Part shown: positions 15,771-24,827 of the stretch, piece by piece
Position numbering within the stretch: the first letter of the stretch is position 1
Layout of the letters: each line of letters begins with the position of its first letter
Origin: Catellatospora sp. KI3
Lineage (GTDB): Bacteria > Actinomycetota > Actinomycetes > Mycobacteriales > Micromonosporaceae
Length of the DNA stretch: 64,000 nucleotides
Reading direction: 5' to 3'
NCBI RefSeq assembly: GCF_029948125.1
Contig: NZ_JASAMB010000008.1
Coordinates: 186,001 to 250,000, forward strand
Notes under the pieces: generated by a model
The model's input: the letters and a program-made list of their open reading frames with translations, nothing else
The model's database searches: none
Told to the model about the DNA's origin: nothing
Made by a program: the position numbers and the translations under genes

Positions 15771-16649
15771 ATGGGGGCGAGGCCAGGCACCACGGCACTG
15801 CCGCGGCGGCGCGGGACCGTCCGGGAACTCGGCGCGCTGGCGCTGGCGGCGGCAACCGGGCTCGGCGTGCTGGCCGGGTGCTCCGCGGAGCGGGAGCCCA
15901 ACAGCGCCATGCCCGGTGGCGCCCAGGAGGCCCAGCGGGTGCAGGTCGCCTACCAGAACCAGGTAGCGGCGGACCGGGCGAGGCTGGCTCCCGGCCACAT
16001 CGACCTGGACGGGCCGGCCGACCCCGAGGTCGGCACGACATACCAGGTGAAGGCGACGATCTGCGGGCCGGCGTCCACGCTGTGCGGGCCGATCGGCTCG
16101 ACCGCGCCGTCGACCGGGGCGGGCGCGTCGCCGCAGCCGAGCGCCTCGGCCCTGCCGCAGGTGATGACGGGGGCCCGGATCCGGGTCCGGATGTCGTCGC
16201 AGCTGCCCGGCGAGCTGGAGGCGATCTCCAATCCGGTGCAGCCGGTGGTCGCCGTCGACGACGTGGCGAACTGGCTCTGGGACGTGCGGGCCGACGAACC
16301 GGGTGACTACACGCTGACCTTCGTGGTCTCCACGCTGGCCGGTGAGTCCGGCGAGAATCTGCTGCCCGACCAGGTGTTCACCATGCGGTTCCCGGTGGCC
16401 GGGACCTCGACCTACTGGTGGGAGTCGACCGGGGCGACCGCGTGGCAGGTGCTGCTGGGCATCGGCGGTCTGCTCAGCGCGTTCGGGGTGTCGCTGCTCG
16501 GCGTGGTGAAGTGGCTGCGCCGCCGCTACCGCGAGCGCACCGGCCAGGCCGGGGGCCGTCGTGGCGGCGGGGGTGCCGGAGGCGGCCGCCCCGCCGTCGG
16601 TCACGGGTCGCTGACGTTGCCGAACCGGCGCGCGGGCGTCGGCCGCTGA
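15771..16649 (+). CDS. Lipoprotein-like protein with a C-terminal membrane anchor, unknown function
   Basis: A protein of 292 residues. The N terminus has a signal with a lipobox-like LGVLAGC. The extracellular part holds a predicted beta domain (DPEVGTTYQVKATICGP, RVRMSSQLPGELEA, DEPGDYTLTFVVSTLAGE). One transmembrane helix (VLLGIGGLLSAFGVSLLGVV) leads to a short basic, Gly-rich cytoplasmic tail. An AAAGGAC ribosome site precedes ATG 15771. I do not recognise the family. Having both a lipobox and a C-terminal anchor is unusual. Confidence 0.6.
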   Translation: MGARPGTTALPRRRGTVRELGALALAAATGLGVLAGCSAEREPNSAMPGGAQEAQRVQVAYQNQVAADRARLAPGHIDLDGPADPEVGTTYQVKATICGPASTLCGPIGSTAPSTGAGASPQPSASALPQVMTGARIRVRMSSQLPGELEAISNPVQPVVAVDDVANWLWDVRADEPGDYTLTFVVSTLAGESGENLLPDQVFTMRFPVAGTSTYWWESTGATAWQVLLGIGGLLSAFGVSLLGVVKWLRRRYRERTGQAGGRRGGGGAGGGRPAVGHGSLTLPNRRAGVGR

Positions 16650-16713
16650 CGCCGTTACCGAACCGGAGCGCGGGCGCGCCCTGGTCTTGTCCCTGGGCCC
16701 GCACGCTGTTCCG

Positions 16714-17691
16714 ATGATCCGTCGTACGCTCGCCGTCGCCGTCGCCGCGACGGCCGTGACCGTGCTGGCCGTCGCCGCCTGCGCCGAGCCCGCGCACACC
16801 CCGCCGCCGGCTCCGTCGGCCTCGCCGAGCGCCCCGGCCGGACCGGAGGTGCCGGTGGACTCGCCGATCGGGCTGGCGGTCACCGCCGACGGCGGCGTCT
16901 GGACCGCCAGCGCCGACCGCGACGCCGTGGTACGGCTCGACCCGGCCACCGGCGCGGTGGTGCGCTCCGTCGCGGTCGGGCGTACGCCGCTGCGCCTGGC
17001 CGCCGACGGGGACCTGCTGTGGGTGTCGGTGTTCCGGTACGGCCACCTGCTCGGCGTCGACACCGCCACGGGCACGGTGAAGGTGGACGTGCCCGCCCCG
17101 GACGGCCCGGAGGGGGTCGCGGTCGGGCTCGGCTCGGTGTGGCTGGTGCGCCAGGACGCGGGGATGCTGACCCGCCTGGACCGGACCGGGCGCAAGCTGG
17201 CCGACATCCCGGTCGCGGGCGGGCCCCGGCTGGTCGCGGTGGGCGCGGGCGGGGTGTGGGTGTCGTCGTACCGCGCCGGGACGCTGACCCGCGTCGAGGC
17301 GTCGGGGCGGACTCGGACGTCGGCGAAGCTGTGCGACGGCGCGCAGGGCCTGCTGGTACGCGACCAGGTGGTGTGGGTGACCTGCACCGGGGGCGACGAG
17401 GTGGTGGCCGTGGACGCGGCGAGCCTGCGGGTGCTGGGCCGGGTCGCCGTCGCGGGCGAACCCGACGCGGTGCTCGGCGCCGGTGCGCGGCTGTTCGTGG
17501 TGGCCGCGCAGGGGCCGACCGTGGTGGAGCTGTCGACCGACCCGGCCGCGCCCGAGGAGCTGTGGCGCACCGTGCTCGGCGGGGCGAAGCCGCTGCGTGA
17601 CAGCGCCAACGTAGACGCCGCGGTGGTGGGCGGGCAGCTGTGGGTTTCGTCGGTGTCGCAGGACGGGATCTACCGGGTGCCGCTGCCCTGA
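16714..17691 (+). CDS. Secreted lipoprotein with YncE/Vgb-like beta-propeller
   Basis: A protein of 325 residues with a signal peptide ending VLAVAAC (lipobox) and a Pro/Ser-rich linker (PPPAPSASPSAPAGP). Repeated propeller blades follow: VWTASADRDAVVRLDP, LLWVSVFRYGHLLGVD, VWLVRQDAGMLTRLDR, VWVSSYRAGTLTRVEA and VVWVTCTGGDEVVAVD. Such blades are typical of YncE- and virginiamycin-B-lyase-like proteins. No lyase catalytic residues were identified, so a binding or scaffold role at the cell surface is as likely as an enzyme. ATG 16714 is preferred to the in-frame ATG at 16687 because it begins the signal peptide (MIRRTLAVAV). Confidence 0.75.
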   Translation: MIRRTLAVAVAATAVTVLAVAACAEPAHTPPPAPSASPSAPAGPEVPVDSPIGLAVTADGGVWTASADRDAVVRLDPATGAVVRSVAVGRTPLRLAADGDLLWVSVFRYGHLLGVDTATGTVKVDVPAPDGPEGVAVGLGSVWLVRQDAGMLTRLDRTGRKLADIPVAGGPRLVAVGAGGVWVSSYRAGTLTRVEASGRTRTSAKLCDGAQGLLVRDQVVWVTCTGGDEVVAVDAASLRVLGRVAVAGEPDAVLGAGARLFVVAAQGPTVVELSTDPAAPEELWRTVLGGAKPLRDSANVDAAVVGGQLWVSSVSQDGIYRVPLP

Positions 17692-17707
17692 CCGGCGGCC
17701 GGGCGGC

Positions 17708-17713
17708 TAACCT
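17708..17713 (+). promoter_or_regulatory. -10 box of a probable leaderless promoter (TAACCT)
   Basis: TAACCT lies 6 nt before GTG 17720. Confidence 0.5.
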
Positions 17714-17719
17714 GCGCCG

Positions 17720-18643
17720 GTGAACCGCACCTCCCCTGAACTGGATGTACTGGTACTCGGCGGCGCCGGGGTGGACACCCTGGTCTACACCCCGGCGCTG
17801 CCCCTGCCGTACGCCGACAGCTACATGGTCCCGACGATCACCACCCGCGCCGGGCACACCGGCGACGCCGTGGCGCTGGGCCTGCACGCCCTCGGCCTGC
17901 GCACCCACCACCTGGACGCGATCGGCGACGACCACGAGGGCGAGCTGGTGCGGCGGCTGCACGAGCAGCACGGCGTGCCGTTCACCGCGCTGCCCTCGCC
18001 CGGCGGCACCAAGCGCGCGGTGAACCTGGTCGGGCCGGACGGGCGGCGGCTGTCGCTGTACGACGTCGGCCGCGGCGACGGCACCGCCGACTTCCCCGCC
18101 GACCTGCTGGACCGGCTGACCGCCGCGGCCCGGCACGTGCACGTCAGCATCACCCACCCCGGCGCCAACGCCCTGGCGCACCTGAGCCGCACCAGGGTGA
18201 CCGTCTCCACCGACCTGCACAACTGGGACGGCGAGAACCCGTACCACGAGGCGTTCGCGCTCGCCGCCGACGTGGTGTTCCTGTCCGCGGCGGCGCTGGC
18301 CGACCCGGAGCCGGTGCTGCGCCGGATCATCGCGGACGGCCGGGCCCGGGTGGTGGTGGCCACCGCCGGGGCCGAGGGCGGCCACCTGCTCGAACGCGGC
18401 GCGCCCGACCCGGTCCGGTTCACCGCGGTCGCCCCGCCCGCGCCGGTGGTCGACTCCAACGGCGCCGGCGACGCCTTCGTCAGCGGTTTCCTGTACGGCT
18501 GGCTGTCGGGCGCCCCCACCGCCGACTGTGTGCGCTACGCCACCCTCTGCGGTGCCCACGCCTGCACCGTCGCGGCCACCGAGATGGCCCCGCTCGACCT
18601 CGATACGCTGCGGAAACGGGCCGGGGACGGCGTCACCGGCTGA
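17720..18643 (+). CDS. PfkB-family carbohydrate kinase
   Basis: A protein of 307 residues with PfkB landmarks: an N-terminal GGAGVDTLVYTPALPLPYADSY substrate region, and the C-terminal signature DSNGAGDAFVSGFL with the catalytic aspartate in GAGD. Ribokinase-family enzymes phosphorylate sugars or nucleosides with ATP in the cytoplasm. The substrate is unknown. The next gene is a small DUF4236 protein. There is no sugar-uptake gene nearby. Confidence 0.88.
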   Translation: MNRTSPELDVLVLGGAGVDTLVYTPALPLPYADSYMVPTITTRAGHTGDAVALGLHALGLRTHHLDAIGDDHEGELVRRLHEQHGVPFTALPSPGGTKRAVNLVGPDGRRLSLYDVGRGDGTADFPADLLDRLTAAARHVHVSITHPGANALAHLSRTRVTVSTDLHNWDGENPYHEAFALAADVVFLSAAALADPEPVLRRIIADGRARVVVATAGAEGGHLLERGAPDPVRFTAVAPPAPVVDSNGAGDAFVSGFLYGWLSGAPTADCVRYATLCGAHACTVAATEMAPLDLDTLRKRAGDGVTG

Positions 18644-18683
18644 TGTGGACGGCCTTGGTTTGCGGTGGCGCGGGAGCGGTTAC

Positions 18684-18875
18684 ATGACAGGCATGAGTCT
18701 GGTGTTCCGCAAGGTCATGAGAATCGGCCCGCTGCGCCTGAACTTCACGCGCAACGGCCTGTCGTCGTGGACGTTCAAGATCGGTCGCTGGTCGTGGAAC
18801 TCGAAGACCAGGGCCCACCGCGTCGACCTGCCCGGCCCGCTGTCCTGGAAGCAGGACAAGGCGCCCAGGGACTGA
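18684..18875 (+). CDS. DUF4236-like small protein
   Basis: A basic protein of 63 residues (MTGMSLVFRKVMRIGPLRLN, then FTRNGLSSWTFKIGRWSWN). The FRK-x-P-LR-LNFTRNGLS-S pattern matches the DUF4236 family, short proteins of unknown function common in actinobacteria and phages. GGGAG lies about 7 nt before ATG 18684; ATG 18693 is an alternative. It ends 1 nt before the stop of the convergent GNAT gene. Confidence 0.7.
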   Translation: MTGMSLVFRKVMRIGPLRLNFTRNGLSSWTFKIGRWSWNSKTRAHRVDLPGPLSWKQDKAPRD

Positions 18876-18876
18876 G

Positions 18877-19845
18877 TCAGCCCACCCACTGCTCGCGTAC
18901 GCGGGTGCGGTGGAAGCCCAGTCGGGCGTTGATGTCGAGCATGTGGGTGTTGGACGGATCGGTGGTGGTGCGGATGCGCCGCACCACCATCCCGTCGGCC
19001 ACCAGCCAGCGCACCATCCGCGCCTTGAGCCACAGGCCCAAGCCGTGCCCCCGGTGCGCGGGCACCACCGCCGTGTCCTCCTGGTACGCCAGCTCCGGGT
19101 GCGGCAGCGGGATCGCCACCACCGTCAGCCCCGCCACCGCCCCGGTGGCCTCGTGCAGCGCGGCGACGGTGCGCAGCTGGCAGCCGCGCCGGGCCCACCA
19201 CTGCTCCACCTCCCGGGTGTGCTCGACACTGCCCGGCGCCACCTGGTAGCCCAGCCCGCCGTCGGGCGAGTCGCCCATCGCGTCGGCCGCGGCCGTGTAT
19301 GACGCCACCAGGTCATCGGGGGCCGCCCCGGACCAGCGCACCGCCCGGTAGCCCGCCGGTTCCCGGTCCTCGGGCAGCTCGTCGGCGGCGCGGACCACGT
19401 CCAGTTCGGACTCCCACAGCGTCTGCGCGTGCCGGGCCCCGGTAGCGGCCGCGAACGCCGACCCGGCCGACTGCGCGCCTACGTCGTACACCAGCGTTCT
19501 GCGCCCCTCCTCGGCCAGCCCCGCGCGCACCGCCGCCAGCAGCGCCGCGCCGTGCCCGCGCCGCCGGTGCGCCGGGTGCACCACCACCTCGGCGAAGCCC
19601 CAGTCCAGGTTCTCCCGGTCCGACAGCGACAGCGTCGCCGTGCCGACCGGCTCGTCACCGACCCTGGCCAGCCAGTGCCGCGTGCGCGTACGCGGCGGCG
19701 GCGCCGCCAGGCGGGCCGCGAGCGCGGCCTCGGGCACGTGCGGATGGCCGGGGTCGTCGACCGCGGCCGCCGCCTCGTGCACCCGGTGCCAGCCGGCCAG
19801 GGCGTCCCGGTCGGCGTGGGCGACGTCGAACGGCGTCAGGTCCAT
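18877..19845 (-). CDS. Tandem GNAT acetyltransferase
   Basis: A protein of 322 residues with two GNAT domains. The first has the acetyl-CoA loop signature VVHPAHRRRGHGAALLAAV, and the second TAVVPAHRGHGLGLWLKARM followed by the typical TTTDPSNTHMLDINARLGFHR. Tandem GNATs include mycothiol synthase MshD, which this resembles in layout, but identity with MshD cannot be claimed. The start is ATG 19845. Most bacterial GNATs acetylate small amines or proteins using acetyl-CoA. Confidence 0.85.
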   Translation of the reverse strand: MDLTPFDVAHADRDALAGWHRVHEAAAAVDDPGHPHVPEAALAARLAAPPPRTRTRHWLARVGDEPVGTATLSLSDRENLDWGFAEVVVHPAHRRRGHGAALLAAVRAGLAEEGRRTLVYDVGAQSAGSAFAAATGARHAQTLWESELDVVRAADELPEDREPAGYRAVRWSGAAPDDLVASYTAAADAMGDSPDGGLGYQVAPGSVEHTREVEQWWARRGCQLRTVAALHEATGAVAGLTVVAIPLPHPELAYQEDTAVVPAHRGHGLGLWLKARMVRWLVADGMVVRRIRTTTDPSNTHMLDINARLGFHRTRVREQWVG

Positions 19846-20174
19846 AGACGGCTTTGTAGCGCAGTGACGCCACTCCGGACAACCGACTTGGCCGGATCCA
19901 CAGTTGACCATGGGATGCGCCGGTCCGCTACGGTGCCGGGCAGCGACTGGGGGGTGATCGGAATCGAAGGGTGCGCGCCAAGCTGCCGGCGTCCTGACCC
20001 GCAGCCGGCGCACCACCGCGTGCGAACGGCAGCCGGCTGCGGCGGTCCACCCCCGTGTCCAGACCGACAAACAGCTGCGCTTTGCCCGCGCGCTCATGGT
20101 GGCCGATACCGGTTGCATTCTGGTTGCGCGGGTACGCAACCGCCCAGCAGACTCTCCCTGACCTTGGAGGCGCA
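19846..20174. other. Divergent promoter region of the GNAT and SARP genes
   Basis: No gene is seen in these 329 bp. Near its right end are two direct GGTTGC copies 11 bp apart and an inverted partner (20111-20141), the sort of site a SARP regulator could bind. GGAGG at 20166-20170 is the ribosome site of the SARP gene. Confidence 0.5.
20111..20141. promoter_or_regulatory. Candidate SARP-type binding site (direct repeats, 11-bp period)
   Basis: GGTTGCA and GGTTGCG start 11 bp apart (20111 and 20122). CGCAACC at 20135-20141 is an inverted copy of the second. SARP regulators bind heptamer direct repeats spaced by one helical turn, so autoregulation is possible. Confidence 0.35.
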
Positions 20175-23060
20175 TTGATCGCATTCGGCGTCCTCGGGCC
20201 GCTGACCGTCCACGTCGACGGCCACCCCGTGGCCGTGCCGGGCCTGCTCCAGCGGCGGCTGCTGGCCGTCCTGCTCAGCCGGGTGGGGCAGCCGGTGAGC
20301 GCGCAGCGGCTGGCCGACCTGATCTGGGACGGCGAGCCGCCGCTGAGCCACCGCAAGACCCTCCAGGTGTACGTGCACCGGCTGCGCCGCACTCTCGCCG
20401 ACCGGATCGAGCACGGCCCGGCCGGGTACCGCATCGTCGCGACCCCCGAGGAGCTGGACCGGCTGCGCTTCAGCGCCCTGGCCGCGCAGGCTCGGGCCGC
20501 TCGCGACGAGGGCCGGGTGCTGGCGGCGGACGAGCTGCTGCGGCAGGCGCTGGCGCTGTGGCGCGGCGAGCCCTATGCCGACGTGCGCCTCGACGACGTG
20601 CTGGCCGACGACGTCCGGCAGCTCACCGAGGAGTACCTGCAGGTGCGGGAGGACAGCCTCTGGCTGGCGCTGGACCTGGGCCGCCACACGGTGGTCGCGG
20701 CGGAGCTGGCCGCGCTGACCCAGGCCCATCCGTACCGGGAGGGCCTGCGGGCGCTGCTGATGCTGGCGCTGCACCGGGGCGGGCGGCCGGCCGAGGCGCT
20801 GCGGGTCTATCACGACACCGCCGAGCTGCTGGCCGAGCAGCTCGGCACCGATCCGGGCGCGACGCTGCGGACGCTGCACGCCGCGCTGCTGCGCGACGAC
20901 CCCCGGCTGGCCGACATCGGCGCCTGCCGCCTGGCCGAACTCGACGAGCCGATCGAGGCCGCCGAGGCTCCCGCGCCCGCCCCGGCGGCTGCGGCCCCAG
21001 CCCCGGCCCAGGTCGCCGCCGAGCCGGTCGGGCCGGTGCCGGCGCAGCTGCCCGCCGACCTGCCGGTCTTCACCGGACGCGCGGCCGACCTGCGGCGCCT
21101 GGACGCGCTGGTGCCCGCCGACGGCGCGAGCGGCACGGTCATCTCGACCATCGCGGGCACCGCCGGGGTCGGCAAGACCTCGCTGGCGGTGCACTGGGCC
21201 CACCGGGTCGCCGACCGGTTCCCCGACGGCCAGCTGTACCTGAACCTGCGCGGTTTCGACCCCACCGGCAAGACGGTCACCCCGGCCGAGGCGCTGCGCG
21301 CGTTCCTCGACGGGCTCGGCGTGCCGCCCGAGCGGATCCCGCCGGGCACCCCGGAGCGGGCCGCGCTGTTCCGCAGCTGCCTGGCGGGGCGGCGGATGCT
21401 GGTGCTGCTCGACAACGCGCGCGACGCCGAGCAGGTCCGCCCGCTGCTGCCCGGCTCGCCGGGCTGCCTCACCCTGCTGACCAGCCGCAACCCGCTGCCC
21501 GCGCTGATCGCCTCGCACGGGGCGCACCTGCTGTCGCTGGACCTGCCCGGCCCCGCCGAGGCGCGGCAGCTGCTGGCCCGGCGTATCGGCGCGGCCCGGG
21601 TCGAGGCCGAACCGGACGCCGCCGACGAGCTGGTACGCCGCTGTGCGCGGCTGCCGCTGGCGCTGGCGGTGGTGGCGGCCCGGTGCGCGACTCGGCCCCG
21701 GCTGGCGCTGGCCGAGGTGGCCCGGCAGCTGCCCGCCGCCGCGCGGGCGCTGGACGCGTTCGCGGGCGAGGACCCGGTGACCGACGTGCGGGCGGTGCTG
21801 TCGTGGTCGTACCGGGAGCTGAGCCCGGCGGCAGCGCGCCTGCTGCGGCTGCTCGGCCTGCACCCCGGCCCCGACCTGGCCACCGCCGCGGCGGCCGCGC
21901 TGGCCGGGACGACCGTGGCGCAGGCGGGTCCACTGCTGACCGAGCTGACCCTGGCCAACCTGATCACCGAGCCGGTGCCGGGGCGCTACGGCTGCCACGA
22001 CCTGCTGCGCGCGTACGCGTCGGAGCTGGTGCGGGCCGCGGAGCCGCAGGAGGAGCGGCTCGCCGCGACCATCCGCATGATCGACCACTACCTGGTCAGC
22101 GCCTACCGCGCCTCGACCGCGATCTACCCGCACCGGTACTCGATCGCCCCGCCGGAGCCGGTGCCGGGGGCCGAACCGGCCGCGTTCGCCGACTACTCGG
22201 AGGCCATCGCCTGGCACCGGGAGGAGGAGGCGACGCTGGACGGCATCGTCCGGCTGGCCGCGGCGGGCGGCTTCGACACGCAGGCGTGGCAGCTGGTCTG
22301 GTGCTGCTACATCCCGGCCGACCGGCGGGGGCGGCTGTTCGAGCACCGCGAGGTGGAGCGCATCGGGCTGGCGGCCGCCCGGCGGACCGGGGACCTGCGG
22401 GCGCAGGCGTACCTGCACCACTCGTACGCCTGCACGCTGAGCTGGTCCGACGGGCAGGAGGAGGCCAAGGAGCAGTTCGCCGCCGCGATCGAGCTGTTCG
22501 GCCGCTGCGGCGACGACCCCGGCGTGGCGCACGCGCACCTGAACCTGTCGCTCGTCTTCGACCAGCAGGAGCGGTGGGAGGAGGCGCTGCACCACGGGGT
22601 GCGCGCGCTGGAGGTGTTCGAGGCCATGGGGCATCCGTCAGGGCAGGCCAAGACGCTGAACTCGACCGGCTGGTTCCTGGCCATGCTGGGGCGGTACGAC
22701 GAGGCGCTGCGCGCCTGCGAGGCGGCGGTGGTGCTGCTGCGCGAGCTCGGCGACCACTACAACGAGGGCATGACCTGGGACAGTCTGGGCTTCATCCACC
22801 TGTCCAAGGGCGACGTGACCCGGGCCGTCGAGTGCTACCGGCAGGCGCTGCTGATGTGGCGGGACCTGGCCGACCCGTACATCCGGGGCACGGTCGCGAC
22901 CCGGCTCGGCGAGGCGTACCTGGCCGCCGACGACGCCGAGTCCGCCGCGGAGGTGTGGCGGGAGGCGCTGTCGGTGCTGGAGGGCATCGGGCACGCCCAC
23001 GCCGAGCGGGTACGGGAGCTGCTGGCCGGGCTTGAGGGCCGGGTCGACTGCCGCGACTAG
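20175..23060 (+). CDS. SARP/AfsR-type regulator (wHTH-BTAD-NB-ARC-TPR)
   Basis: A protein of 961 residues. It has an OmpR-type winged helix (about 1-85, FGVLGPLTVHVDGHPV and then LHRLR-type VHRLRRTLAD), a BTAD domain (about 90-240) and a Pro/Ala linker. An NB-ARC ATPase follows, with GTAGVGKT near residue 328 and LVLLDNARDAEQVRPLLPG, then C-terminal TPR repeats (LNSTGWFLAMLGRYDEALRACEAA and similar). Large SARPs of this type activate secondary-metabolite clusters or global responses, using ATP and TPR-mediated protein contacts. The start is TTG 20175, with GGAGG just upstream and the conserved N terminus immediately after; the open frame further upstream lacks homology. The stop overlaps that of the convergent thiolase gene. 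No biosynthetic cluster is adjacent. Confidence 0.9.
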   Translation: MIAFGVLGPLTVHVDGHPVAVPGLLQRRLLAVLLSRVGQPVSAQRLADLIWDGEPPLSHRKTLQVYVHRLRRTLADRIEHGPAGYRIVATPEELDRLRFSALAAQARAARDEGRVLAADELLRQALALWRGEPYADVRLDDVLADDVRQLTEEYLQVREDSLWLALDLGRHTVVAAELAALTQAHPYREGLRALLMLALHRGGRPAEALRVYHDTAELLAEQLGTDPGATLRTLHAALLRDDPRLADIGACRLAELDEPIEAAEAPAPAPAAAAPAPAQVAAEPVGPVPAQLPADLPVFTGRAADLRRLDALVPADGASGTVISTIAGTAGVGKTSLAVHWAHRVADRFPDGQLYLNLRGFDPTGKTVTPAEALRAFLDGLGVPPERIPPGTPERAALFRSCLAGRRMLVLLDNARDAEQVRPLLPGSPGCLTLLTSRNPLPALIASHGAHLLSLDLPGPAEARQLLARRIGAARVEAEPDAADELVRRCARLPLALAVVAARCATRPRLALAEVARQLPAAARALDAFAGEDPVTDVRAVLSWSYRELSPAAARLLRLLGLHPGPDLATAAAAALAGTTVAQAGPLLTELTLANLITEPVPGRYGCHDLLRAYASELVRAAEPQEERLAATIRMIDHYLVSAYRASTAIYPHRYSIAPPEPVPGAEPAAFADYSEAIAWHREEEATLDGIVRLAAAGGFDTQAWQLVWCCYIPADRRGRLFEHREVERIGLAAARRTGDLRAQAYLHHSYACTLSWSDGQEEAKEQFAAAIELFGRCGDDPGVAHAHLNLSLVFDQQERWEEALHHGVRALEVFEAMGHPSGQAKTLNSTGWFLAMLGRYDEALRACEAAVVLLRELGDHYNEGMTWDSLGFIHLSKGDVTRAVECYRQALLMWRDLADPYIRGTVATRLGEAYLAADDAESAAEVWREALSVLEGIGHAHAERVRELLAGLEGRVDCRD

Positions 23061-24217
23061 AGCAGTTCGAGGATGGTGGCGTTGGCCATGCCACCGCCCT
23101 CGCACATGGTCTGCAGGCCGTAGCGGATGCCGTTGTCGCGCATGTGGTGCAGCAGCGTGGTCATCAGCCGGGCGCCGCTGGCGCCCAGCGGGTGGCCCAG
23201 CGCGATGGCGCCGCCGCGCGGGTTGAGCCGGTCCGGGTCGGCGCCGGTCTCGGCCAGCCACGCCAGCGGCACCGGGGCGAACGCCTCGTTCACCTCGTAC
23301 GCACCGATGTCGGCGATGGTGAGCCCGGCCCGCCGCAGCGCCTTGGCGGTGGCCGGGATCGGCGCGGTGAGCATGATCACCGGGTCGTCGGCCGCCACCA
23401 CGGCGGTGTGGATGCGGGCCAGCGGCGTGAACCCGTTGGCGGCGGCCCACGCCGACGTGGTCACCGCCACCGCCGCGGCGCCGTCGGAGATCTGCGACGC
23501 CGTGCCCGCCGTCACCACGCCCTCGGGGTGGAACGGGGTGGCGAGCTGGCCCAGCTTCTCCAGCGACGTCTCCCGGCGGATGCCCTCGTCGGCGTGGACG
23601 TCGCCGACCGGGGCGATCTCGGCCGCGAACAGTCCGCCGTCGCTGGCGGCGGCCGCCTTGGCGTGGCTGGCCAGCGCGTACTCGTCGAGCTGAGTGCGCG
23701 AGAAGCCCCACTTGCGGGCGATCATCTCGGCGCCCACGCCCTGGTTGAACGGCACCGGCGCGTCCCCGGCGAAGCCCTCGACCCCGGCGAAGCGGGTGCG
23801 CACGGCCGGACCGTACGGCACCCCCAGCTCGCCGACCGAGGAGCCCATCGGCACCCGGCTCATCGACTCCACGCCCGCCGCGACGATGAAGTCGGCCTGG
23901 CCGGACAGCACCGTCGCGGCCGCGAAGTGCACCGCCTGCTGGCTGGAGCCGCACTGGCGGTCCAGGGTGGTGCCGGGCACGGTCTGCGGCCAGCCCGCCG
24001 CCAGCACCGCGTTGCGGCCGATGTTCCAGGACTGCTCGCCGCTCTGCGACACGCAGCCCAGGATCACGTCCTCGACGTCGGCGGGGTCGAACCCGGTCCG
24101 GTCGCCCAGGTCCTCCAGCAGCTGCCCGGCCAGGTCGACCGGGTGTACACCGGACAGGCCGCCGTTGCGCCGGCCGACGGGCGTGCGAAGAGCACCGATG
24201 ATCACCGCATCACGCAT
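23057..24217 (-). CDS. Acetyl-CoA acetyltransferase (thiolase)
   Basis: A protein of 386 residues, the normal thiolase length. It has the acyl-accepting cysteine C89 in LDRQCGSSQQA, the NEAFAPVPLAW motif, GHPLGASGARLM and the C-terminal CEGGGMAN with the second active-site cysteine. Thiolases condense or cleave acyl-CoA thioesters, in beta-oxidation or in acetoacetyl-CoA formation. ATG 24217 follows a TAGGCT box by 7 nt. The gene is not in an operon with other beta-oxidation genes. Confidence 0.92.
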   Translation of the reverse strand: MRDAVIIGALRTPVGRRNGGLSGVHPVDLAGQLLEDLGDRTGFDPADVEDVILGCVSQSGEQSWNIGRNAVLAAGWPQTVPGTTLDRQCGSSQQAVHFAAATVLSGQADFIVAAGVESMSRVPMGSSVGELGVPYGPAVRTRFAGVEGFAGDAPVPFNQGVGAEMIARKWGFSRTQLDEYALASHAKAAAASDGGLFAAEIAPVGDVHADEGIRRETSLEKLGQLATPFHPEGVVTAGTASQISDGAAAVAVTTSAWAAANGFTPLARIHTAVVAADDPVIMLTAPIPATAKALRRAGLTIADIGAYEVNEAFAPVPLAWLAETGADPDRLNPRGGAIALGHPLGASGARLMTTLLHHMRDNGIRYGLQTMCEGGGMANATILELL

Positions 24218-24224
24218 GCCCGAA

Positions 24225-24230
24225 AGCCTA
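24225..24230 (-). promoter_or_regulatory. -10 box of a probable leaderless promoter (TAGGCT)
   Basis: On the minus strand TAGGCT lies 7 nt before the thiolase ATG at 24217, only a few bases from the end of the next minus-strand gene. Confidence 0.55.
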
Positions 24231-24259
24231 CTGCGCGGTAACCGGCGCCGGGACGGCGG

Positions 24260-24724
24260 TCAGAACACCCGCGACACGAAGGCGGCCAGGGCGAGCACCA
24301 GGATCGCGACGCGCACGACCCGGTTGACCCGCCGGTCCACCAGGATCGCGGCGCCGACGTACGCCAGCTCGATCGCGAGGACCCAGGTCCACGGCGTACG
24401 CGCGGCGAGCTCGGAGCGGACCACGACCACGGTGAGGCAGACGAACAGCACCGGGCCGACCAGCGCGATCGGCCACGCGGGCCGCACCCGGAACAGCACC
24501 AGCAGCGGCCACATCGACACCGCGGCCGCCAGCAGGCAGCCGAAGATGGTCAGCAGGGCGTCGCCGAGGCACTCCATGCCGCCCTCGCAGCCCTGGTTGC
24601 GCACCAGCCCGAACGCGATCACCATCCACACCGCCGTCGCCAGCAGGGCGGCCAGCGAGGTGCGGGCGGCACGGGCGACGGGCGACGGGGAGGTACCGGG
24701 CTCGATGTTCGTCATGAACGACAT
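24260..24724 (-). CDS. Small integral membrane protein, unknown function
   Basis: A protein of 154 residues with four hydrophobic segments (SLAALLATAVWMVIAFGLV; LLTIFGCLLAAAVSMWPLLVLF; IALVGPVLFVCLTVVVV; WVLAIELAYVGAAILV) and a closing helix. Two cysteines flank the first loop (GCEGGMECLG). I do not recognise the family. ATG 24724 or 24715 are both possible starts. It is divergent from the glutathione peroxidase gene. Confidence 0.6.
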   Translation of the reverse strand: MSFMTNIEPGTSPSPVARAARTSLAALLATAVWMVIAFGLVRNQGCEGGMECLGDALLTIFGCLLAAAVSMWPLLVLFRVRPAWPIALVGPVLFVCLTVVVVRSELAARTPWTWVLAIELAYVGAAILVDRRVNRVVRVAILVLALAAFVSRVF

Positions 24725-24813
24725 CGTGGCAGATTCCCGCACCCGCGCCACCGGCCCAACGGTGGAGGCCGGCGCAGCCGCTCGGCGCGGCGGGTCACGA
24801 CATCTCCGGCGGC

Positions 24814-24819
24814 TACTGT
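24814..24819 (+). promoter_or_regulatory. -10 box of a probable leaderless promoter (TACTGT)
   Basis: TACTGT lies 8 nt before ATG 24828. Confidence 0.45.
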
Positions 24820-24827
24820 TGGCCGCT

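Noticed and set aside
20094-22634. 846-codon minus-strand frame under the SARP gene
   Set aside because: A shadow with Gln/Arg/Gly bias; the SARP frame has full domain evidence.
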